DNA of 64,000 nucleotides from Niveibacterium microcysteis (GCF_017161445.1 NZ_CP071060.1:1674001-1738000); one strand, 5' to 3'; shown: positions 18,147 to 27,871, numbered from the stretch's first letter. Notes: generated from the letters alone by a model not told the origin. A program made the numbers and translations.

Positions 18147-20144
18147 TCAGGCGGGCTCGTCTTGGGGGCCGACTTCCCATGCTGCGACGCTGGCGGCAGG
18201 CAGGACTTCGCTGCCGAGCACGAAGCGCGCGCCGGCTGGCGCGGGTACGCGCGCGCTGTGCGGGCCGTGGTTGATCGCGAACTGGAGCTTGCCGCGGCGG
18301 CGCAGGCGCAGGCCGTCGTCAACCCGCCGGACCATCACACCGGCCTCGCGTGCGCAGCCTTCGAGCTGGTCGAGCAGCAGCGCGGCGGCGAAGCTGCCGG
18401 CGAAATAGCGCGCGTTGCCATGGCGCAGGATCGCCGGGTGGCCGTCGCCAAAGCGCGCCAGCACCTCGGTGGCGCCAAGCGGTTCGACGAAGTCGCGCCA
18501 TGTGCCGGCACTCCCCAGCTCACGGCCGGCCGCCAGCACCGGGATGCTGATACCGGGCCGCAGGCTCTCCACTCGCGTCACCCGCATCGGCAGCAGGGTC
18601 TTGAGCGCGCCGGGCGGCAGCCCTTCTGGCACCGAGAAGCGCGCCGTCTTGGCGCCGCTGCGCGGGCCGAACACAAGTTGGGCGCCGCTGGCGCGCAGAC
18701 GCTCGACGAGTGTTTCGCTGATCGTGCTCAGTGCGGGTACGGCGATCAGTGCGTAGCCGGCGAAGCTGGTAGTACTGGCGGGCAGAATGTCGATGTCGAG
18801 GCCGAGCCGGCGCAGCGCGCTGTACCAGCTGAATACCTCGCTGTAGTAGTCAATGGTGGCGCCGTGCGGCTGGATCTCGTGCATCCACTTCGCGCTGTAG
18901 TCGAACACCAGCGCAACCCGGGCACGGCCGGCGGGGCCGGGCTGCAGGCGGGCGAGCTCACGCGCGACCTGGGTGGCCTCGGTGCCGCCGATGTCGATTT
19001 GATTGTCGGGCGTGTGCAGGCCCGAGTGCATCTGCTCCTGCGCGTAAGGCACCTGGCGCCAGCGGAAGTAGGAGACGACTTCGGCGCCGTGCGCGAAGGC
19101 TTCCCAAGTCCACGTGCGCACCATGCCGGGCAGCGGCGCGGGGTTGGCGTTGGCCCAGTTCACCGGGCCGGCCTGTTGTTCCATGACCCACCAGCGGCCT
19201 TTGCAGACGCCGCGGTAGAGATCGTGGTTGAAGGCGGACACATCGGGGTGGCCGGTGCGCATCCAGCGCAGGCGATCTTCGTCCGGGATGAAGTGCGCCA
19301 TGTCGGTGAAGCCGAGCGGGTAGTTGTCCCAACTCGCCACGTCCAGGTCGCGGCCCATTTCGTGGTGTTCGAACTCGGCGAAGAAGCCCATGAAGTTGTG
19401 CAGCACGTCGCGGCCCGGCGAGTGCACGCGCAGGATCTCCGCCTGCATGCGGTTGAAGCGGATCACCTCGTCGGACGCGAAGCGGCGGTAATCCAGTGAG
19501 TGGATCGGATTGGCGAAGGTCGGCAAGGCCACCGGCGCGCCGATCTGCTCGAAGCTGCTGTATTCCATGCTCCAGAACACGTTACCCCAGGCCTCGTTGA
19601 GCGCGGCAATCGTGCCGTAACGCTCGGCCAGCCAGCGCCGGAAGCCTTGCACGGCTGCGGCCGAGTACGAGAGCACCGTGTCGTGGCAGCCATACTCGTT
19701 GTCGGTCTGCCAGGCGATCACCGCCGGGTGCTGGCCGTAGCGGCGCGCCATCGCCTCGACGATGCTGCGGCTGGCGGCGTGAAAGGCTTCGTTGGAAAAG
19801 CAGTAGTGGCGGCGTGAGCCAAAGCCTTTCGGGTGGCCGTGGGCATCCAGCGCCAGCATGTCAGGGTGTTGGTCGAGCAACCAGCGTGGCGGCGCGGCGG
19901 TCGGCGTGCCGAGTACGATCTGCAGCCCCGCGCCAGCCAGTGTCTCGATTGCTTCATCGAGCCACGCCCAGTCGTACTGGCCCGGTTTCGGCTCGAGCTT
20001 GCTCCAGGCGAACTCGGCAATCCGGACAATGCGGATACCCATCGCGTGCATGCGACGCGCGTCGTCGGCCCACATTGCCTGCGGCCATTGTTCGGGGTAG
20101 TAGCAGACGCCAAGCTGCATCGTCCGGGCGGGTAGGGGCTCCAT
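18147..20144 (-). CDS. GH42 beta-galactosidase
   Basis: A 665-residue GH42 enzyme without signal peptide, so cytoplasmic, cleaving terminal beta-galactosyl residues from imported galacto-oligosaccharides. The start region MQLGVCYYPEQWP is characteristic. Probable acid/base is Glu150 (AWQTDNEYGCHDT) and nucleophile Glu322 (WWVMEQQAGPVNW). The three-domain layout is present: TIM barrel to about 390, trimerisation domain (PAGRARVALVFDYSAKW...), and a short C-terminal beta domain. It is the first gene of the minus-strand transcript and is divergent from GH35 across an operator-bearing intergenic region. An alternative start at the ATG nine codons in is possible. Confidence 0.95.
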   Translation of the reverse strand: MEPLPARTMQLGVCYYPEQWPQAMWADDARRMHAMGIRIVRIAEFAWSKLEPKPGQYDWAWLDEAIETLAGAGLQIVLGTPTAAPPRWLLDQHPDMLALDAHGHPKGFGSRRHYCFSNEAFHAASRSIVEAMARRYGQHPAVIAWQTDNEYGCHDTVLSYSAAAVQGFRRWLAERYGTIAALNEAWGNVFWSMEYSSFEQIGAPVALPTFANPIHSLDYRRFASDEVIRFNRMQAEILRVHSPGRDVLHNFMGFFAEFEHHEMGRDLDVASWDNYPLGFTDMAHFIPDEDRLRWMRTGHPDVSAFNHDLYRGVCKGRWWVMEQQAGPVNWANANPAPLPGMVRTWTWEAFAHGAEVVSYFRWRQVPYAQEQMHSGLHTPDNQIDIGGTEATQVARELARLQPGPAGRARVALVFDYSAKWMHEIQPHGATIDYYSEVFSWYSALRRLGLDIDILPASTTSFAGYALIAVPALSTISETLVERLRASGAQLVFGPRSGAKTARFSVPEGLPPGALKTLLPMRVTRVESLRPGISIPVLAAGRELGSAGTWRDFVEPLGATEVLARFGDGHPAILRHGNARYFAGSFAAALLLDQLEGCAREAGVMVRRVDDGLRLRRRGKLQFAINHGPHSARVPAPAGARFVLGSEVLPAASVAAWEVGPQDEPA

Positions 20145-20168
20145 GTTCCGACGAATCCTATTGGTGAG

Positions 20169-20182
20169 GTTAAGCGATTAAC
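20169..20182. promoter_or_regulatory. Candidate LacI-family operator O1
   Basis: GTTAAGCGATTAAC is a near-perfect palindrome centred on CG, the usual centre of LacI/GalR operators. It lies 25 bp upstream of the GH42 start on the minus strand, where binding would block transcription or elongation. Confidence 0.6.
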
Positions 20183-20434
20183 GCGCTGCGAATCATACGC
20201 GTCCGCCGATTCTTGTCACCTGGCTTGTACGGGTGGGGTTTGGTTTTTGCGTTGGATCAAAAGCCCTGGCTACATGCCGAACGTGCAAGCGCGCTGGGTG
20301 TTTGCTTTGTGAGGGCCTTGTGCAGCAAAGGGTTGGCGACCAAGCAAGGGTTCTATGTTTGACGAGAATTGCGAATACGTAGGGGTTTACCCTCATTGCT
20401 TGTGTATCATCGAAACCTGAGACTGCGCCGAAAC

Positions 20435-20446
20435 TTAAACGCTTAA
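20435..20446. promoter_or_regulatory. Candidate LacI-family operator O2
   Basis: TTAAACGCTTAA shares the TTAANCGNTTAA pattern with O1. It ends 8 bases before the GTG start of the GH35 gene, so a bound repressor would cover the 5' untranslated region. Confidence 0.6.
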
Positions 20447-20454
20447 CCAAAAAC

Positions 20455-22836
20455 GTGACCTCTCTGATCTCGCTCAGCCTTCCTGCCGACCTCGCTCCCG
20501 TGGAGCGTGATTTCCTCAACCTCGGGCACTACCAGCCGGCGACGCGCCGCCTGACGGTCAACAGCCGCTACGTTGAACTCGATGGCAAGCCGTGGCTGCC
20601 AGTGATGGGCGAGTTCCACTACTCGCGCTATCCGGCCGACGAGTGGGAGGCAGAACTGCGCAAGATGCGCGCCGGTGGCGTCAGCATCGTAGCCAGCTAC
20701 GTGTTCTGGAATCACCACGAAGCCGAGCGAGGGCAGTTCGACTGGGCGGGCTCGCGCGATCTGCGTCGTTTCGTGCAGCTCGCAGCCGCCGCGGGGCTCT
20801 ACGTCTATCTGCGTCCCGGCCCCTGGGTGCATGCGGAGTCGCGCTATGGCGGCTTCCCGGACTGGTTGATCGGCATCGGCGAACTGCGCTGCAATGCGCC
20901 GGCCTATCTCGCTGAAGTCACCCGTTTCTATCAGCAGATCGGCGCGCAAGTGGCGGGCCTGATGTGGGCGGACGGCGGCCCGGTCGTTGGCGTGCAGCTT
21001 GAAAACGAATACGACCGGACCGGCCCTGGCTGTGGCGCCGAGCACATCGCCGAGCTCAAGCGCATCGCGATCGAGGCTGGCCTGCGCGTGCCCCTCTACA
21101 CGGTGACCGGCTGGCCGACGCTGGATATTCCGCCGCACGATGTGGTGCCGGTTTCCGGCGCCTATCCGGATGGCTTCTGGCAGGGCAGCAGCGAGCCGCT
21201 GCCGCCGTCTGGCGTGTTCGTGTTCAACACCGAACGCGCGATCGGGGAGATGGGCAACGTTGGCGGCACGCCAGCCGAAGGCCGTGTCGACAAGACGCAC
21301 TATCCGTTCTTCCTCGCCGAGGCCGGCGGCGGCATGCATGTTTCCTACCACCGCCGCCCGACGCTGATGGCCGACGATCTGGCCGCGACGACGCTGGTGC
21401 AGATTGGCTCCGGCGCCTCGCTGTACGGTTACTACATGTATCACGGCGGCACCAACCCGCTTGGCCCGCGCCGCTATAACGAAACGCAGGACACCGGCTA
21501 CCCCAACGACGTTGCAGTGCTGGGCTACGACTTCCGCGCGCCGCTCGGGCAGTACGGCCAGACGCGCGAATCCTATGGCCGGCTGCGCTGTCTGCACCTG
21601 TTCCTGCAGGCCTTCGGTGAGGAACTGGCGCCGATGGAAGCTGTGATGGCCGAGGGCGCGAGCCTCGACGCCGCGGCACGTGAGCCGCTGCGGGTTGCCG
21701 CGCGCGGTGCCGGCGAGCAGGGTTTCGTGTTCATCAACAACCATGTGCGCCACCACCCGCTGCCGGATTTCCCCGCAGTGCAGATTTCAGTCAAGACGAC
21801 GGCCGGTGAGCAGCGCTTCCCGCAGGTCGACGTGCCGACCGGCGCCTACACGATCTGGCCGCTGGGTGCGCGTATCGGCGCAGCGGTGCTGCGCAACGCT
21901 ACCGTGCAGCCGCTGACGCGCTGGGTCGAGGATGGCCGCACGACCTGGGTTGCGTTCGTGCATCCGTCGATCGCGCCGAGCCTTGCGTTCGACGCCACAA
22001 CCGTCACGGTTGTCGACGCCGGCGGCGCGACGCTTGAAACCGTAGGCAACGACTTGATCGTTCGCCCGGCTGGCGGCGCCCCGGCAACGCGCTTGCAATT
22101 GATTGATGCCTCGGGTGTGCAGCACGAGGTGCTGCTGCTCGACCGCCAGCTCGCCGAGCAGGCCGCCCGCGTGCAGTTCCGTGGCCGTGAGCGGCTGGCA
22201 TTCAGTGAGCATGCGACCTACCAGCGCGGCGCCGACATCGTGGTGGCTTCGCCCGCCGCGCAGGCCGCGACGATCAGCTTCTTCCCCGGCGATGACCTCG
22301 TCGGCGATGCGCTGGGCGCCGGCATCGTGCGGGTGACGGTGGCCGAAGCCGCGGCAGCACCGCTCGCCGCCGAAGTCGGTTTCACGGTGCAGCAGGATCA
22401 GCCGATGCCGCCGGCCGTGCGCCTCGGTCCGCACATTTCCTGGCGCTCCGGCCCGGTGCCGCTCGCACCGGACGACGCTGAATTTGCAGACGCCACGACG
22501 GTGCGCCTGCAGCCGCCCGCCGAATGGGCCGGCATCAAGGGCCGCCTGCTGGCTGAGATCAACTACGTTGGCGACGCTGCCCGGCTTTACGCCGATGGTG
22601 TGCTGGTCGACGACAACTTCTTCGACGGCGAACCCTGGTACGTCGGCCTCGATCGCTTCATCCGCGACGGTCAGTGGCCAACGCTTGAACTGCGCATCGT
22701 CGCTGCACGACCCGATTTGCCGATCTTCCTGGAGGCCGCGGCGCGTGAGCGTCTGAACAATGCCGCGCATCGCGGCTGCCTGGTGACGGTCAAGCTCAGT
22801 GCATGGCGCGAGGCACTCCTCGCTTCGGCGATCTGA
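20455..22836 (+). CDS. GH35 beta-galactosidase
   Basis: A 793-residue cytoplasmic GH35 enzyme (no signal peptide) removing beta-galactose from oligosaccharides. The TIM barrel shows GEFHYSRYP, the acid/base Glu185 in GVQLENEYDR and probable nucleophile Glu289 in FFLAEAGGGMHVSY, followed by the family hallmark YYMYHGGTNPLG. C-terminal beta-sandwich domains follow. The start is a GTG at 20455 without an obvious Shine-Dalgarno and only 8 bases after an operator, so a leaderless or weakly initiated mRNA is possible. It heads the plus-strand operon with the ABC transporter genes; the ATPase begins 33 bp later. Having both GH35 and GH42 suggests different linkage or chain-length preferences. Confidence 0.93.
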   Translation: MTSLISLSLPADLAPVERDFLNLGHYQPATRRLTVNSRYVELDGKPWLPVMGEFHYSRYPADEWEAELRKMRAGGVSIVASYVFWNHHEAERGQFDWAGSRDLRRFVQLAAAAGLYVYLRPGPWVHAESRYGGFPDWLIGIGELRCNAPAYLAEVTRFYQQIGAQVAGLMWADGGPVVGVQLENEYDRTGPGCGAEHIAELKRIAIEAGLRVPLYTVTGWPTLDIPPHDVVPVSGAYPDGFWQGSSEPLPPSGVFVFNTERAIGEMGNVGGTPAEGRVDKTHYPFFLAEAGGGMHVSYHRRPTLMADDLAATTLVQIGSGASLYGYYMYHGGTNPLGPRRYNETQDTGYPNDVAVLGYDFRAPLGQYGQTRESYGRLRCLHLFLQAFGEELAPMEAVMAEGASLDAAAREPLRVAARGAGEQGFVFINNHVRHHPLPDFPAVQISVKTTAGEQRFPQVDVPTGAYTIWPLGARIGAAVLRNATVQPLTRWVEDGRTTWVAFVHPSIAPSLAFDATTVTVVDAGGATLETVGNDLIVRPAGGAPATRLQLIDASGVQHEVLLLDRQLAEQAARVQFRGRERLAFSEHATYQRGADIVVASPAAQAATISFFPGDDLVGDALGAGIVRVTVAEAAAAPLAAEVGFTVQQDQPMPPAVRLGPHISWRSGPVPLAPDDAEFADATTVRLQPPAEWAGIKGRLLAEINYVGDAARLYADGVLVDDNFFDGEPWYVGLDRFIRDGQWPTLELRIVAARPDLPIFLEAAARERLNNAAHRGCLVTVKLSAWREALLASAI

Positions 22837-22869
22837 CCGAACAGACGACTCACAGAATCGGAGCATGGT

Positions 22870-23994
22870 GTGGCAGGGGTAACGCTTAAGAACGTCAGCA
22901 AGTCCTACGACGGCAATGCGCCGGTCGTACGGGATGTCTCGCTCGAAATCGCCAACGGCGAGTTCTGCGTGTTCGTCGGGCCGAGCGGCTGTGGCAAGTC
23001 CACCTTGCTGCGCATGGTGGCCGGGCTGGAAGACATCACTGCCGGTGACATGCTGATCGGCGAGCAACGGGTGAATGACCTCGCGCCGTCGGAACGCAAC
23101 GTCGCGATGGTGTTCCAGAACTACGCGCTGTATCCGCACATGGATGTGGCGGCCAACATCGCTTTCGGTATGGGGCTCGCCGGCCACGACAAGGAAACGA
23201 TCAAGAGCCGCGTGGCGAAGATCGCCGAGATGCTGCAGATCGAGCGCCTGCTGGCGCGCCGGCCGCGTGCGCTGTCCGGCGGGCAGCGGCAACGCGTGGC
23301 AATTGGCCGCGCCCTGGTTCGCGACCCGGGGGTGTTCCTGTTCGACGAACCGCTGTCGAACCTCGATGCCGCGCTGCGCACGCAGATGCGCGTCGAGATC
23401 GCCCGCATGCACCGCGAATATGGCAAGGCCAGCACGATCTATGTGACGCACGACCAGGTGGAAGCACTGACGCTGGCGGACAAGATCGTGCTGCTGCACA
23501 CCGGCGACGACGTCGCCCGCTACGGCAGCGTGGCGCAGGTCGGCTCGCCGATGCAGCTCTACAACGCGCCGGCCAATCGGTTCGTGGCGGGCTTCATCGG
23601 TTCGCCGAAGATGAATTTCATCGATGTCGAGGTCTGCGGCATCGCGCCGCAGGGCGTACAGGTGCGCACGCGCCGTGGTGATGTGCTCAACGCGGCTGTC
23701 AAGCCGGGCGCGCTGGCCGTGGGTGGCCGTGCAACGCTGGGCGTGCGCCCGGAGCATGTGGCGCTGTGCGCCAGCCACGACGCCGATACGATTGGGTGCG
23801 GCGTGCGCTGGGTCGAGCACCTTGGCGACCAGACTTTCGCCTACCTCGATGGCGGTGAAGGTGAGGATCTGCTGGCGCGCATCGATGGTACGCACGCGGT
23901 GCGCATCGACGACGCCGTGCGGCTGCATGTACCACCACAGGCTTGCCATCTGTTCGACGCCGATGGCCGCGCCTGCGAGCGACTGGGTTACTAG
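22870..23994 (+). CDS. MalK/UgpC-type sugar ABC transporter ATPase (copy 1)
   Basis: A 374-residue nucleotide-binding subunit: Walker A GPSGCGKST, Q-loop VFQNYALYPHM, signature LSGGQRQRVAIGRALV, Walker B VFLFDEPLSNLD and the H-loop VTHDQVEALTL. It carries the C-terminal TOBE/regulatory extension of CUT1 sugar importers (residues about 240-374). The start is GTG with GGAG about nine bases upstream. It should energise the MalF/MalG pair encoded just downstream. A close paralogue occurs at 39224. Confidence 0.93.
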   Translation: MAGVTLKNVSKSYDGNAPVVRDVSLEIANGEFCVFVGPSGCGKSTLLRMVAGLEDITAGDMLIGEQRVNDLAPSERNVAMVFQNYALYPHMDVAANIAFGMGLAGHDKETIKSRVAKIAEMLQIERLLARRPRALSGGQRQRVAIGRALVRDPGVFLFDEPLSNLDAALRTQMRVEIARMHREYGKASTIYVTHDQVEALTLADKIVLLHTGDDVARYGSVAQVGSPMQLYNAPANRFVAGFIGSPKMNFIDVEVCGIAPQGVQVRTRRGDVLNAAVKPGALAVGGRATLGVRPEHVALCASHDADTIGCGVRWVEHLGDQTFAYLDGGEGEDLLARIDGTHAVRIDDAVRLHVPPQACHLFDADGRACERLGY

Positions 23995-24094
23995 CAATTG
24001 GGGGGTGGCCCCGGTTGCGGGCCGCCCAAGGTGGGTCGTGCGCCAGTGGGTGCGCGGCGTGAGTTCGGGTGTTAGAAAAATCAGGAGACATGTA

Positions 24095-25303
24095 ATGACA
24101 GTATTCACTCCCCGTCGTCGGGCGCTGGGTCTCATTGCAGCAGGCGTGATCGGCGCACTGGGCAGTGCCGCCTTCCCGGCCATGGCGGCAGAGAAGGGCA
24201 GCCTGCTCATCTGGATCAACGGCGACAAGGGCTATGAGGGCATCGCCAAGATCGCGCAGAAGTTCACCAAGGACACCGGCATCGCGGTGAAGGTGGAGCA
24301 TCCGGAAGACGCGATCGCCAAGTTCGAGCAGGCCGCGGCAGCGGGCAAGGGCCCGGACATCTGGATGTGGCCGCACGACCGCGCCGGCAGCTGGATCTCG
24401 GCTGGCCTCGTCACGCCGGTAACGCCGTCGAAGAAGACAGTCGAATCGATCGATCCGCTGGCGTGGAAAGCCTGGAACATCGGCGGCAAGACCTGGGGCT
24501 ACCCGATCTCGATCGAAGCCGTGGCGCTGCTGTACAACAAGGATCTCGTGCCGACCGCACCGAAGACCTGGGAAGAAGTCATCGCGCTGGACAAGACGCT
24601 GGCGCCGAAGGGCAAGCGCGCCATCATGTGGCCGATGACCGAGATCTACTACTCCTACGGCCTGTTCTCGGCAGGCGGCGGCTATGCCTTCAAGCGTAAC
24701 GACGACGGCACCTACGACGCCAAGAACACCGGCATGGACAGCCCCGGCGCAATCCGCGGCATGGAAACCATCATGTCGCTGATCAAGGCCGGCGTGATGC
24801 CGAAGACGGCGAGCTACGCCGAGGCCGAAGCGGCGATGAACGAAGGCCGCGTGGCGATGACGATCAACGGCCCGTGGGCGTGGAACAACCTGAAGAAGAG
24901 CAAGATCAACTTCGGCGTTGCTCCGTTCCCGAAGGTCGATGGCAAGCAGGGTGGCGCCTTTGTCGGCGTGCTCGGCGCGATGGTCAGCACCGCCAGCCCG
25001 AACAAGGAAACGGCCAACGAGTTCCTCGAGAACTACCTTCTGTCGCAAGACGGCCTCAAGGCAATGCATGCACATGTGCCGCTGGGTGTTCCGGCCAACA
25101 AGGCGTTCTACAACGAGCTGAAGAGCGATCCGCTGATCGCCGGCACCATGGCGGCTGCGCAGGCGGGCTCGCCGATGCCGAACAACCCCGAGATGACGCG
25201 CTTCTGGTCGGCCATGCAGGCCGCGCTGCAGAACATCACCCAGGGTCGTGAATCGGTGAAGGACGGCCTCGCCCGCGCAGCCAAGCGTATCCGCGGCGAG
25301 TGA
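24095..25303 (+). CDS. MalE-like sugar-binding protein of the ABC importer (copy 1)
   Basis: A 402-residue periplasmic solute-binding protein. The ATG at 24095 is preceded by CAGGAGACATGTA; the signal peptide ends at AMAAE near residue 32. CUT1/MalE-like features are LLIWINGDKGYEGIAKIAQK, GPDIWMWPHDRAGSW, WGYPISIEAVALLYNKDL and TINGPWAWNNL, ending with SPMPNNPEMTRFWSAMQAAL. The predicted ligand is galacto-oligosaccharide, from context. It lies 100 bp after the ATPase and 44 bp before the first permease. Its paralogue at 33302 shares the same C-terminal block. Confidence 0.92.
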   Translation: MTVFTPRRRALGLIAAGVIGALGSAAFPAMAAEKGSLLIWINGDKGYEGIAKIAQKFTKDTGIAVKVEHPEDAIAKFEQAAAAGKGPDIWMWPHDRAGSWISAGLVTPVTPSKKTVESIDPLAWKAWNIGGKTWGYPISIEAVALLYNKDLVPTAPKTWEEVIALDKTLAPKGKRAIMWPMTEIYYSYGLFSAGGGYAFKRNDDGTYDAKNTGMDSPGAIRGMETIMSLIKAGVMPKTASYAEAEAAMNEGRVAMTINGPWAWNNLKKSKINFGVAPFPKVDGKQGGAFVGVLGAMVSTASPNKETANEFLENYLLSQDGLKAMHAHVPLGVPANKAFYNELKSDPLIAGTMAAAQAGSPMPNNPEMTRFWSAMQAALQNITQGRESVKDGLARAAKRIRGE

Positions 25304-25347
25304 AGCAAACAGGTTAATCGGGAAGTGATGATGAAAGCGGTGAGGGA

Positions 25348-26859
25348 ATGAAGCGCTCGTATCTGCACATGGCGTTGGCGGCACTCGGCGTGATTGCGCT
25401 GGTGGCTGGCTTTGCGCTGGTGGTGGTGTTCTACATGGCGCGCCAGCCCGCGCTGGCGCTTGCCGCGCTCGGGCTGATCGGCGGTTCGGTCTGGATCTAC
25501 CTGTCGCCGCGTTTCTATGCGTGGCGCTATGTGGTGCCGGGCATCTTTGCCGCGCTGCTCTTCATCGTCCTCCCGATGGCCTACACGCTCACCATCGGTT
25601 TTACCAACTACAGCTCGGCACACCTGCTGTCGTTCGAGCGGGCAACCGATGTGCTGCTCGGTCGCACCGTCAGCAGTGGCGAAGGCATGAGCTTCCGCAT
25701 GTTGCCGGAGCAGGGCGGCGCTTACCGTTTCGTGTTTACCGACGACGCGGAGCAGCACTTCGCATCCGAGCCGGTGAAGCTCGGTGGTGTGCAGCGCGTT
25801 AAGGTGGCAGCGGTCGCCGATGAACCGCAAGGCGAGCCGGCAACGCTCAAGGATGTGATTGGCCTGCAGGCGCAGATCAAGGATCTCGTCGCCGTGATGC
25901 CCGACGGCACCGAAATGCGCATGAGCAGCCTGCGTCGCTTCTCGGCAATGCACCCGGCGTTCTCGCGCAACAAGGATGGCTCGCTCACCGATGCGGCGGA
26001 CGGCTCGCGCCTGACGGCCGACTTCGCCCGCGGCTACTGGCTGCGCGCCAACGGCGATCCGGTCGAGCCGGGTTTCCGGGTGTATGTCGGTTGGGAAAAC
26101 TACGTGCAGATCTTCAAGGATCCGCGCTTCTTCGAACCTTTCGGTCGGGTGTTCGGCTGGACGATCAGCTTCGCCGCGATCAACACCATCCTCACCTTCG
26201 CGATTGGCATCCTGCTGGCGAATGCGCTGAATTGGGACGCGCTGCGCTACCGCAACTTCTACCGGCTGATGCTGTTCCTGCCGTATGCGGTGCCGGCCTT
26301 CATCTCGATTCCGGTGTTCCGTGGGCTGTTCAACGAGAACCTCGGCGAGATCAACATGGTGCTCGACATGTTCTTCGGCGTGCGCCCGAGCTGGTTCTCG
26401 GACGCCACGCTGGCGCGCAGCATGGTGCTGATCGTGAATACCTGGCTCGGCTACCCGTACATGATGATTCTGTGCATGGGGCTGATCAAGGCGATCCCGT
26501 CGGAGCTCTACGAAGCCTCGGCGCTGGCCGGTGCCGGCCCGCTGACGAACTTCTTCCGCATCACGCTGCCGCTGATCGCCCGCCCGATTGCGCCGCTGCT
26601 GATCGCCTCGTTCGCGTTCAACTTCAACAACCTCACGCTGATCGCGCTGCTCACCGGCGGTGCGCCGGACTACCTCGACACCCAGGTGCCGGTGGGGGCG
26701 ACGGACTTGCTGGCGTCCTACACCTACCGCATCGCGTTCCAGGACTCGGGGCAGAACTACGCACTGGCCTGCGCGATCTCGTCGATCGTGTTCCTCATCG
26801 TCGCCACGCTGGCGGTGGTGAACCTGCGCCTGTTCAAGGTCAACCACGCCAACGCCTGA
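25348..26859 (+). CDS. MalF-type ABC permease
   Basis: A 503-residue inner-membrane permease close in size and plan to E. coli MalF. It has two N-terminal hydrophobic segments, further membrane helices, and a large periplasmic loop between residues about 90 and 260 that should contact the binding protein. The core ends with the EAA motif YEASALAGAGPLTNFFRITL for the ATPase coupling helix, then the LTGGAPDYLDTQVPVGATD periplasmic loop and a last helix. It is followed by malG after 13 bp. Confidence 0.93.
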   Translation: MKRSYLHMALAALGVIALVAGFALVVVFYMARQPALALAALGLIGGSVWIYLSPRFYAWRYVVPGIFAALLFIVLPMAYTLTIGFTNYSSAHLLSFERATDVLLGRTVSSGEGMSFRMLPEQGGAYRFVFTDDAEQHFASEPVKLGGVQRVKVAAVADEPQGEPATLKDVIGLQAQIKDLVAVMPDGTEMRMSSLRRFSAMHPAFSRNKDGSLTDAADGSRLTADFARGYWLRANGDPVEPGFRVYVGWENYVQIFKDPRFFEPFGRVFGWTISFAAINTILTFAIGILLANALNWDALRYRNFYRLMLFLPYAVPAFISIPVFRGLFNENLGEINMVLDMFFGVRPSWFSDATLARSMVLIVNTWLGYPYMMILCMGLIKAIPSELYEASALAGAGPLTNFFRITLPLIARPIAPLLIASFAFNFNNLTLIALLTGGAPDYLDTQVPVGATDLLASYTYRIAFQDSGQNYALACAISSIVFLIVATLAVVNLRLFKVNHANA

Positions 26860-26872
26860 AGGATCCAAGACC

Positions 26873-27763
26873 ATGGCCATCGTTCTCAAGAAATCGCACC
26901 GCTGGCGCGTGTTTGCCACCCACGCCGCGATGATTGCCTTCATCGCGCTGACGGTGATGCCCTTCCTGATGATCGTGTCGATCTCGCTGCGCCCCGGCAA
27001 CTTCGCCGGCGGCAGCCTGATCCCCTCGCACATCAGTTTCGAGCACTGGAAGCTCGCGCTCGGCATGTCCTACATCGACGCCGACGGTACGCTGGTGAAG
27101 CCGCCGTTCCCGGTGCTGCAGTGGATCATCAACTCGATGAAGGTGGCGCTGATCTCCGCGATCGTGTCGCTGGTGCTCTCGATCACCAGTGCCTATGCCT
27201 TCGCCCGCATGCGTTTCCGCGGGCGTGACACGATGCTCAACGCGCTGCTGCTGCTGCAGATGTTCCCGTCGGTGCTCGCACTCGTGGCGATCTACGCACT
27301 GTTCGACCGCATCGGCGACTTCGTGCCCTGGCTGGGCCTCAACAGCCACTGGAGCCTGGCGCTCGCCTACACCGGCGGTGTGGCGCAGCACATCTGGCTG
27401 ATCAAGGGTTACTACGACAGCGTGCCGCGCGAACTCGAAGAGGCGGCTGCCGTGGATGGTGCAACACCCTTCCAGGCCTTCGTGCATGTGCTGCTGCCGA
27501 TGGCAGTGCCGATTCTGGTGGTGGTGTTCGTGCTCGCCTTCCTCGGCGGCATGATCGAGTACCCCGTCGCGTCGGTGCTGATGCACGACGAGAGCAAGCT
27601 CACGCTCGCCATCGGCTCGCGGCTCTTCCTCTTCAATCAGCGCTACCTGTGGGGCGACTTCGCGGCGACGGCGATCCTCGCGGGCATGCCGCTGACCGTG
27701 CTCTTCCTTGTCACGCAGAAGTGGCTCGTCTCGGGCCTCACCTCGGGCGCAGTCAAGGGCTGA
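26873..27763 (+). CDS. MalG-type ABC permease
   Basis: A 296-residue permease with six membrane helices. The EAA loop reads DSVPRELEEAAAVDGATPFQ followed by AFVHVLLPMAVPIL. The C-terminus (FLVTQKWLVSGLTSGAVKG) matches the MalG tail that reaches toward the ATPase dimer. It pairs with the upstream MalF-type subunit. No second permease pair is present in the window, although there are two binding proteins and two ATPases. Confidence 0.94.
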   Translation: MAIVLKKSHRWRVFATHAAMIAFIALTVMPFLMIVSISLRPGNFAGGSLIPSHISFEHWKLALGMSYIDADGTLVKPPFPVLQWIINSMKVALISAIVSLVLSITSAYAFARMRFRGRDTMLNALLLLQMFPSVLALVAIYALFDRIGDFVPWLGLNSHWSLALAYTGGVAQHIWLIKGYYDSVPRELEEAAAVDGATPFQAFVHVLLPMAVPILVVVFVLAFLGGMIEYPVASVLMHDESKLTLAIGSRLFLFNQRYLWGDFAATAILAGMPLTVLFLVTQKWLVSGLTSGAVKG

Positions 27764-27787
27764 ATCTCTCCACAAGCGTGTCTCCGT

Positions 27788-27810
27788 CACCGGCCGTTCG
27801 GCGGCCGGTG
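27788..27810 (+). promoter_or_regulatory. Intercistronic hairpin between malG and GH53
   Basis: Perfect 9-bp inverted repeat CACCGGCCG / CGGCCGGTG with a TTCGG loop, 25 bp after the malG stop and 62 bp before the GH53 start. There is no T-run, so it is more likely an mRNA processing or stabilising element than a terminator. Confidence 0.4.
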
Positions 27811-27871
27811 CGGGCGGCGCACGCCTATCGACCACGCAACACAGACCGAAAATAACAGGGGACAAACGAAC

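Larger units (their letters stand above)
20145..20454. promoter_or_regulatory. Divergent promoter region GH42 / GH35
   Basis: Gene-free 310 bp holding back-to-back promoters. Two palindromes lie one at each end, just upstream of each start codon: GTTAAGCGATTAAC (20169-20182) and TTAAACGCTTAA (20435-20446). Symmetric placement beside both starts fits repression of both operons by the co-located LacI protein. The middle is moderately AT-rich (TTTGACGAGAATTGCGAATAC region); I do not assign exact promoter boxes. Confidence 0.6.

Noticed and set aside
18084..19499. A 471-codon plus-strand frame opposite GH42
   Set aside because: GH42 on the other strand has complete catalytic motifs; this frame has none.
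21787..24228. A minus-strand frame of about 810 codons opposite GH35 and the ATPase
   Set aside because: Antisense shadow; His/Arg-rich composition and no family motif.
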